This document shows positions 34,391-39,705 of a stretch of 39,705 nt of DNA, in pieces. Each line of letters opens with the position of its first letter. Position 1 is the first letter of the stretch. This DNA comes from Bacillota bacterium (GTDB taxonomy: Bacteria; Bacillota; Clostridia; Peptostreptococcales; Anaerovoracaceae), in NCBI GenBank assembly GCA_030525285.1, contig JAUNFA010000012.1, positions 1 to 39,705 of the forward strand. The letters are read 5' to 3'. The notes under the pieces are model-generated. The model did no database searches, had not been told where the DNA came from, and saw only the letters and a list, made by a program, of their open reading frames with translations. The position numbers and the translations under genes were made by a program.

Positions 34391-35785
34391 TTATAAACCA
34401 CCCGTTCTTCGCTTTCTGAAGAAGGCAAGACGTTTTCGCTCAGATTCAGAAATCATGCCTTCGACAAGACCGAGTTCGCTGAGAAGACAAATAATAGTTA
34501 CCCGGTCGTTTTCTTCAATTATTGTATTGCCATTAGGTATTATAACCTTGTTTCCCTTATGGATAGCGGCAATGAGAACTCCTGACGGAAGATCAAGATC
34601 TTTAAGAGGTTTGTTCAGTATTTTTGTTCTTGGAGACGCAATGAACTCCATGATTTCAGCCTGTCCTTGAATAATCTGCGATGACAGAACCTTGTTGTAG
34701 CCCTGAACGAATCTTATGACTTCACTGGTCGTGATATCAAGAGGGTTGAGAGCCATGTCAATACCCATATCGGTGATTATTTCAGCATAGCTTGCGCGAC
34801 TGACTTTAGCTATGACATGTTTAACATTGCGTCGCTTTGCTGTGAGTGCAAGAAGCAGGTTATCTTCGTCAAAGCCGGTTACGGTTACTACAGCATGCAT
34901 CTGACTGAGGTTTTCGTCCTCAAGTATTGTAAGATCTGTAGCATCACCGTTAAGAATCATTACATTCTTCAGGTGGGAAGAAAGATAACGGCAGCGATCC
35001 ATACTTCTCTCAATAATCTTTACGGACATTCCGAATGCGGACAGCTTTTTTGCAAGATAAAAGCCTGTTTTACCTCCACCCAGAATCATTACCTTCTGCA
35101 GATTGGTGTACTTGCCTCTTTCATGAACTTTAGTGTTAAGGTCGATAATCGGATTTCTTTCGCCGATTACGTATACCGAGTCGTTTTCCTCAATAACAGA
35201 ATCACCGTGGGGAATTATAATCTTGCCGTTTCGTGAAATGGCAGTGACCAGCATGTTCGGCAGAATGGGAGGAAGCTCCTGCATGGTTTTGCCGATAAGT
35301 TCAGGATATCTGTTAACCTTGAACTCTATCAGAGACGCACCTCCTGTAGATAAAATGCCGTTACTTAATGTGTATTTTTCGGAAAGATATTTAAAAATTT
35401 CCTGAGTAATACTCATGTCCGGATTCACTACGTGATCGATGTTGAAGGTGGACTTGATGTAGTCGAACTGATCCATATGCTCCGGCTCTCTGATTCTAGC
35501 CAGGACCCTTTTGCAGCCCAATGCCTTTGCGAGAGAAGAAATGACGATGTTTGTCTCATCATTTCCTGTAGTGACAATAAGACAATCAAAAGAAGAGATG
35601 TTTATGCTGTTAAGCACCTTAATCTCCTTGCCGTTACCGCCTACAGTCATTACATCAAGCTGGAGGGCTATTCTGTTCAGCTGTGTTTCATTTGTATCAA
35701 TTATTGTAATGTCGTGATTGCTGCTCAGAAGTGCCGTGGCAACCTTGACGCCCAGTTTACCTGCGCCGATGATCAGAATCTTCAT
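34391..35785 (-). CDS. trkA: TrkA, RCK-domain K+ uptake regulator
   Basis: The 464-residue cytoplasmic protein has two tandem RCK units: Rossmann folds IIGAGKLGVKVA (about 4-15) and MILGGGKTGFYLA (about 233-245), each followed by a TrkA_C domain (about 140-220 and 370-450, with IPHGDSVIEENDSVYVIG and IPNGNTIIEENDRVTII). It gates TrkH in response to nucleotides; TrkA_C domains of Firmicutes Ktr/Trk proteins are known c-di-AMP receptors, which connects it by inference to cdaA in this window. First gene of trkA-trkH-trkH. Confidence 0.96.
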   Translation of the reverse strand: MKILIIGAGKLGVKVATALLSSNHDITIIDTNETQLNRIALQLDVMTVGGNGKEIKVLNSINISSFDCLIVTTGNDETNIVISSLAKALGCKRVLARIREPEHMDQFDYIKSTFNIDHVVNPDMSITQEIFKYLSEKYTLSNGILSTGGASLIEFKVNRYPELIGKTMQELPPILPNMLVTAISRNGKIIIPHGDSVIEENDSVYVIGERNPIIDLNTKVHERGKYTNLQKVMILGGGKTGFYLAKKLSAFGMSVKIIERSMDRCRYLSSHLKNVMILNGDATDLTILEDENLSQMHAVVTVTGFDEDNLLLALTAKRRNVKHVIAKVSRASYAEIITDMGIDMALNPLDITTSEVIRFVQGYNKVLSSQIIQGQAEIMEFIASPRTKILNKPLKDLDLPSGVLIAAIHKGNKVIIPNGNTIIEENDRVTIICLLSELGLVEGMISESERKRLAFFRKRRTGGL

Positions 35786-35835
35786 AACAAATCCTTCCCT
35801 ACTGAGGAATTATCAAATCTAATACAATCAAAGTA

Positions 35836-35863
35836 ATTATACACCTCGTGCCTGAAAATACAA
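35836..35863 (-). promoter_or_regulatory. Candidate promoter of the trkA-trkH-trkH operon
   Basis: On the minus strand TTGTAT (35863-35858), a 16-bp spacer and a perfect TATAAT (35841-35836); the leader is about 44 nt. The rest of the 160-bp gap to the divergent HAD gene is AT-rich with no clear operator. Confidence 0.5.
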
Positions 35864-35945
35864 TATATAATTGCATATGTCAGTATTTGCAATTAGAATG
35901 AGATGATATAGAAATAGCAGTAATTTTTTTTGGGAGACGATAAAT

Positions 35946-36779
35946 ATGGATATTAAACTTATTGCACTGGACCTGGACGGTACTACGCTAAACGAGAAGG
36001 GCAAGCTTACAGATGTGACGAGAAGCACCCTTGAAGAAGCCGCAGCAGGCGGTGTCAGAATTGTTGTTGCAACGGGAAGACCTTTTGTTGCGCTGCCTGA
36101 AGATGTGCTCGGTATTGATGCCATACGTTATGTAATCACTTCTAATGGAGCCATAATAACAGACCTTAACAGTGATGAAATGATATATCACAACTGCATG
36201 TCAACTGAGACAGCTGAGGAGGCGGTAAAACTCTTTGATGACAGCAGGTACATAATTGAAGCTTTTTCTGAGGGTAAGGCATACATACAGGCTGATTATT
36301 ATAATCATGTCAGGGATACAGGTGAATGTTTCAGAAATGCGGAGTACGTTCTGACTACCAGGCAACCGGTTGATGATATATGCGGATTTATTCTTGATAA
36401 CAGATCGAATATTGAGAATATCAATGTTTGTTTTGAAGATTTATCCATAAAGGAGAAGATAAGAGAACGGTTGCTGACAATTCCGAAGGCTACAATAACT
36501 TCATCTTTCAAGCATAACCTTGAAATAGGGGGAGCGACCACAAGTAAGGCGGATGCCCTGGACAAGCTTGGGAAGATTCTCGGTATCGGAAGAAAAGAAA
36601 TCATGGCTGCAGGTGACAGCCCTAATGACATTGCCATGCTCAAGGCTGCAGGTCTGGCTGTTGCCATGGGAAATGGTGAGCGTGAGGTAAAGGAAATTGC
36701 CGATTTCGTAACACTCCCCAATTCACAGAACGGCGTTGCCATGGCGATAAAGAAATTCGTGCTAAGGGTGGAGGAATAG
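35946..36779 (+). CDS. HAD superfamily Cof-type phosphatase
   Basis: The 277-residue protein is a Cof/IIB subfamily HAD hydrolase: motif I ALDLDGTTL (Asp9, Asp11), motif II VVATGRP, a cap domain in the middle (about 85-185), a Lys in the TSKADALDKLG segment, and motif IV AAGDSPNDIAMLKAAG. Such enzymes dephosphorylate sugar phosphates, FMN or pyridoxal phosphate; the substrate is not predictable here. GGGAGA precedes the ATG. It diverges from trkA. Confidence 0.92.
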   Translation: MDIKLIALDLDGTTLNEKGKLTDVTRSTLEEAAAGGVRIVVATGRPFVALPEDVLGIDAIRYVITSNGAIITDLNSDEMIYHNCMSTETAEEAVKLFDDSRYIIEAFSEGKAYIQADYYNHVRDTGECFRNAEYVLTTRQPVDDICGFILDNRSNIENINVCFEDLSIKEKIRERLLTIPKATITSSFKHNLEIGGATTSKADALDKLGKILGIGRKEIMAAGDSPNDIAMLKAAGLAVAMGNGEREVKEIADFVTLPNSQNGVAMAIKKFVLRVEE

Positions 36780-36783
36780 AATA

Positions 36784-36812
36784 TTGACTTCCAGTTATTG
36801 CCATATTATACT
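36784..36812 (+). promoter_or_regulatory. Promoter of yraN-comM-dprA
   Basis: TTGACT (36784-36789), a 17-bp spacer and TATACT (36807-36812), starting just after the HAD gene stop and about 45 bp before yraN. Confidence 0.65.
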
Positions 36813-36856
36813 TTTAACAGGGTATTGGTAAATTATGGATAATGAGGCGATGACGG

Positions 36857-37195
36857 ATGAATAACAGAGAACTTGGAATAATTGGAGAAGACACAGCTGC
36901 AAGACTGTTGTCCTGTGAAGGCTATGAGATAGTAGCCAGGAACTACAGGTGCAGGTTCGGAGAGATTGATATTATCGCATATCATGAAGACTGCCTGCAT
37001 TTCATTGAAGTGAAGACGAGACGGGGTCACGAATACGGGAGACCCTGTCAGTCAGTCACGTACCCTAAGCAGGCCAGAATCAGGAAGACGGCTGTTTTTT
37101 ATTTGAATGAAATAAGGGAGAAAGGATGTCGGATTCCTCAGATTCAGTTTCAGGTTATTGAGATTGTCATCGAGCGCATTGAAAATGCATTCTAG
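36857..37195 (+). CDS. YraN/UPF0102 family nuclease-like protein
   Basis: The 112-residue protein has the restriction-endonuclease-like fold signature of the UPF0102 family: NRELGIIGEDTAARLL at the N-terminus, then RCRFGEIDIIA and FIEVKTRR, giving the catalytic-type Glu-x-Asp...Glu-x-Lys set. Its role is poorly defined (a DNA-processing or Holliday-junction-related nuclease has been suggested). It lies 16 bp before comM and in the same operon as dprA, matching the usual neighbourhood in Clostridia. It corresponds to yraN of E. coli. Confidence 0.92.
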   Translation: MNNRELGIIGEDTAARLLSCEGYEIVARNYRCRFGEIDIIAYHEDCLHFIEVKTRRGHEYGRPCQSVTYPKQARIRKTAVFYLNEIREKGCRIPQIQFQVIEIVIERIENAF

Positions 37196-37211
37196 GAGGA
37201 ACTGATATTTT

Positions 37212-38717
37212 ATGGTAACACGAGTATATACAGCCAGCCTGATAGGAGTGAGAGGATATCTTGTTACTGTCGAATCTGACATTCATCAGGGCATGCCTTC
37301 TTACAGCATAGTTGGACTTGCAGACACGACAATAAGGGAGTCATTCAGGAGAATAAGATCAGCTCTCGTCAACTGCAGCTACGACATTCCGGCACAGAAG
37401 ATAACTGTAAATCTTGTTCCTGCCGGCAAGCGCAAGGAAGGGAGCCATTTTGATCTTCCTATAGCTATGGGATTGATATTTTCAGGTAAAGAGTGCAGGA
37501 CTCTGGAGAATACGGCATTTTTTGGCGAATTGTCGCTAGATGGAAGGATAAATCATATTAAGGGAGCATTGCCCCTTGCCCTGAGTGTGAGAAGAGAGGG
37601 TATAAAGAGGATTGTGATTCCGGCATCCAATGCCGGTGAGGTATCGATAATAAAGGACATGGAGATAATACCGGTCACAACCCTTGAAGAGGCAGCAACT
37701 TTTGTAATGAACCCCGACATATTTACAGGCTATATGGAACAGGGAACGAGTGAAACTGAGGTGAATGAAGCGGATTTTGACCAGGTTATAGGTCAGGAAA
37801 GTGTTAAGAGGGCGCTAGTCATTGCTGCAGCAGGAAATCATGGAGTGCTTATGATGGGGGAACCAGGATGTGGCAAAACTATGATGGCGAAGAGAATTCC
37901 GGGGATAATGCCGAAGCTTACAACGGAAGAGCAGCTTGAAATATCAGGGATATACAGCGTGGCCGGTCTTCTTGATGAGATGTTTCCTTACGTTTCTCGC
38001 AGACCTTTCAGAAGCCCGCATCATACAATATCTGCAGTGGGACTGATAGGCGGCGGTTCGGGAAAAGTAAGACCGGGAGAACTTTCTCTCGCTCATGGTG
38101 GTGTGCTGTTTCTTGATGAGCTGGGAGAATTTGATAACAGGACAATTGACGCAATAAGACAGCCTCTTGAAGAGGGAATGGTTAGAATACATAGGAATTC
38201 AGACGAAATTATATTTCCGGCAGAATGCCTTGTTATTGCGGCAGCCAACCCGTGTAAATGTGGTAATCTGTGGAGCGATACGAGGGTGTGTACATGTACT
38301 CCGAGACAGCTTCATGCTTATGCCAGGAAACTTACAGGACCCTTTGCAGACCGTATAGATATGCATATCAAAGTAAATAAAGTAAGCAGGGAAGATGTTA
38401 ATATGGGGATTGTGGGAGCATCTACAGAGGAAATGAAAAAGCAGGTTGAAGAATGCAGGAAAATTCAGAATCTCAGATATAAAGATACATCCTATGAAAC
38501 TAACAGCTCACTTGACAATGAAGGAATACGAAGATACTGCATAATGAGCGACGGAGCGGGGGAGATTATTAACAGAGCTTATGATTCCATGAGCATGAAC
38601 ATGAGAACGTACTGTAAGCTGGTGAAGATTGCAAGGACAATTGCAGACCTTGCAAAAAGCGAAGCGATATGTGAGGAGCATATTGCTGAGGCACTTATGT
38701 ACAGAGTGGAAGGATAG
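37212..38717 (+). CDS. comM: ComM/YifB family AAA+ ATPase (Mg-chelatase-like)
   Basis: The 501-residue protein has an N-terminal Lon-protease-like ChlI domain (about 1-170, with LVPAGKRKEGSHFDLPIAMG), an AAA+ core with Walker A GEPGCGKTMMAK, Walker B LFLDELGEF, SPHHTISAVGLIGGG, a Cys-rich insertion NPCKCGN...CTCTPRQ, and a C-terminal Mg-chelatase domain. ComM is a hexameric branch-migration helicase that promotes integration of incoming DNA in transformable bacteria; in many Firmicutes its role is not tested. AGGAGGAA precedes the ATG. Confidence 0.95.
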   Translation: MVTRVYTASLIGVRGYLVTVESDIHQGMPSYSIVGLADTTIRESFRRIRSALVNCSYDIPAQKITVNLVPAGKRKEGSHFDLPIAMGLIFSGKECRTLENTAFFGELSLDGRINHIKGALPLALSVRREGIKRIVIPASNAGEVSIIKDMEIIPVTTLEEAATFVMNPDIFTGYMEQGTSETEVNEADFDQVIGQESVKRALVIAAAGNHGVLMMGEPGCGKTMMAKRIPGIMPKLTTEEQLEISGIYSVAGLLDEMFPYVSRRPFRSPHHTISAVGLIGGGSGKVRPGELSLAHGGVLFLDELGEFDNRTIDAIRQPLEEGMVRIHRNSDEIIFPAECLVIAAANPCKCGNLWSDTRVCTCTPRQLHAYARKLTGPFADRIDMHIKVNKVSREDVNMGIVGASTEEMKKQVEECRKIQNLRYKDTSYETNSSLDNEGIRRYCIMSDGAGEIINRAYDSMSMNMRTYCKLVKIARTIADLAKSEAICEEHIAEALMYRVEG

Positions 38718-38733
38718 TGGCAGGTGGAATCTT

Positions 38734-39603
38734 ATGGAGAAAAAAAGGACAATTGAAGTGGTGGACATGAACAGCGAGATTTTCCCGAAGAGACTCAGGG
38801 AGATTGAAAGATGTCCTAAACAATTGTATTGCATAGGTAGTCTGGAACTGCTGGGGAGGAGAACTGTAGCTGTAGTAGGTTCGAGGAGAACGACACAGTA
38901 CGGGAGAAATACTGCAAGAGAAATAGCGAGGAAACTTTCAGAAAGAGGAATTACTGTGGTAAGTGGTATGGCTGCAGGAATAGATACATGTGCTCACGAG
39001 GGAGCACTTAAATATGAAGGAAGTACAATCGCTGTTTTGGGGTGCGGTCCAGATGTATGTTACCCGAAGATTAACAGAGAACTTAAATCAACAATAGAAG
39101 ACAGAGGCCTAATTGTATCTGAGTTCATGCCGGGAACTGGAGTGGAAAGATATCATTTTCCCATGAGAAACCGGATAATAAGCGGTCTTTGTGAGGGTAC
39201 TGTTGTGGTGCAGGCCGGAGCGGCAAGCGGTGCCATGATTACCGCGGAGCTGGCGGCAGACCAGAACAGGGCTGTATATGCAGTACCGGGGAATATAGAC
39301 AGTCAGTATAATCTTGGTAACAACAAACTGATTAAGGACGGTGCAATACCGGTCATTACTGTAGGGGATCTGCTAGATGAGCTGGGCGCAGGTGGACTGA
39401 GTGAAGATGAAGCGGAGATTCTGCTTAGCGATACCGAGAGAGGCGTGTATGATATTCTAATGCAAAAGGGAGAAATGACCGTGGATATGCTTTGCATTGA
39501 AATGAAGCAAAAGCCCTCTGATATGGCTAAAATCCTTGCAATTATGGAGCTTAAAGGAATTGTGTTCAGTAGCATGGGCAAAATTTTCATTGCAAAAAAT
39601 TGA
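38734..39603 (+). CDS. dprA: DprA, DNA-processing protein
   Basis: The product of about 289 residues binds ssDNA and loads RecA during transformation. The Rossmann-like core has VVGSRRTTQYGR, SGMAAGIDTCAHEGAL, GCGPDVCYP, MRNRIISGLCEG and ASGAMITAELAADQNR; a C-terminal winged helix (about 225-288) is present. The N-terminal SAM/HhH domain found in longer DprA is absent. The ATG at 38734 (MEKKRTIEVV) follows AGGTGG; a longer frame to 38629 lies within comM and has no DprA homology. It is the last gene of yraN-comM-dprA in the window. Confidence 0.94.
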   Translation: MEKKRTIEVVDMNSEIFPKRLREIERCPKQLYCIGSLELLGRRTVAVVGSRRTTQYGRNTAREIARKLSERGITVVSGMAAGIDTCAHEGALKYEGSTIAVLGCGPDVCYPKINRELKSTIEDRGLIVSEFMPGTGVERYHFPMRNRIISGLCEGTVVVQAGAASGAMITAELAADQNRAVYAVPGNIDSQYNLGNNKLIKDGAIPVITVGDLLDELGAGGLSEDEAEILLSDTERGVYDILMQKGEMTVDMLCIEMKQKPSDMAKILAIMELKGIVFSSMGKIFIAKN

Positions 39604-39618
39604 ATTCCTACATATAAT
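39590..39618 (+). promoter_or_regulatory. Promoter for a gene beyond the right edge
   Basis: TTGCAA (39590-39595), a 17-bp spacer and a perfect TATAAT (39613-39618) overlap the 3' end of dprA. A strong AAAGGAG (39650-39656) follows. Confidence 0.6.
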
Positions 39619-39663
39619 CTTCAAATGGAGAAGTTAATATAAATACGGGAAAGGAGACCAGCT

Positions 39664-39681
39664 ATGAAAAGTCAAGTATAG
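39664..39681 (+). other. Five-codon ORF behind a strong ribosome-binding site
   Basis: ATG AAA AGT CAA GTA TAG lies 7 bp after AAAGGAG and 46 bp after the -10 box. It could be a leader minigene, the disrupted start of a gene, or a chance start with the real gene beyond the edge. The window ends 24 bases later, so this cannot be decided. Confidence 0.25.
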
Positions 39682-39705
39682 AATAAGCGAAAATTCATTT
39701 TCCCC

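Overview
The window reads as chromosomal core sequence from an anaerobic, low-to-moderate-GC Clostridia-type Firmicute. Supporting features are a cdaA-cdaR-glmM-glmS operon, a membrane pyrophosphatase, comFC next to a long-form hpf, a 560-residue glutamyl-tRNA synthetase, TTG/GTG starts behind strong Shine-Dalgarno sequences, and a raiA-type structured RNA. The exact family cannot be fixed from the sequence; an Eubacteriales/Anaerovoracaceae-like lineage is only a guess. There are no insertion sequences, phage genes, CRISPR arrays, rRNAs or tRNAs.

Layout. 1-5052: yhaM (3'-5' exoribonuclease), recD2 and comFC run rightward. A ~190-nt structured RNA closed by a ~21-bp helix follows, then hpf with its own promoter. 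The RNA is very probably the raiA motif (also known as SAR-1). 5054-10191: the c-di-AMP/cell-wall operon cdaA-cdaR-glmM-glmS. 10230-11532: ahcY and a two-way terminator facing leftward nth and gltX (11570-14022). 14206-17460: a nucleobase/hydantoin permease of the NCS1 family and a dihydropyrimidinase/hydantoinase, both with the codon style of highly expressed genes. 17506-20204: a metal-resistance operon cadC-cadA with three copies of one operator, one of which exactly fills the promoter spacer. 20258-21808: leftward hom (short, without ACT domain) and a SEC-C protein. 21854-22385: trmL.

22404-26971: glycolytic operon gap-pgk-tpiA-eno, without a phosphoglycerate mutase and with an unusual GAPDH cofactor site. 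26951-31422: secG, hppA (K+-dependent type) and rnr. 31432-35863: leftward trkA-trkH-trkH potassium uptake operon. 35946-39603: a HAD phosphatase, then yraN-comM-dprA under one good promoter. A further promoter and ribosome-binding site at the right edge lead to a gene outside the window.

How the parts connect: CdaA makes c-di-AMP, and Trk/Ktr RCK proteins are known c-di-AMP targets in Firmicutes, so the cda and trk operons are plausibly one potassium/turgor circuit. ComFC, ComM, DprA and RecD2 are DNA uptake and recombination functions; YhaM and RNase R are RNA turnover. The hydantoinase/permease pair and the raiA-type RNA are the least understood items and the best candidates for follow-up.
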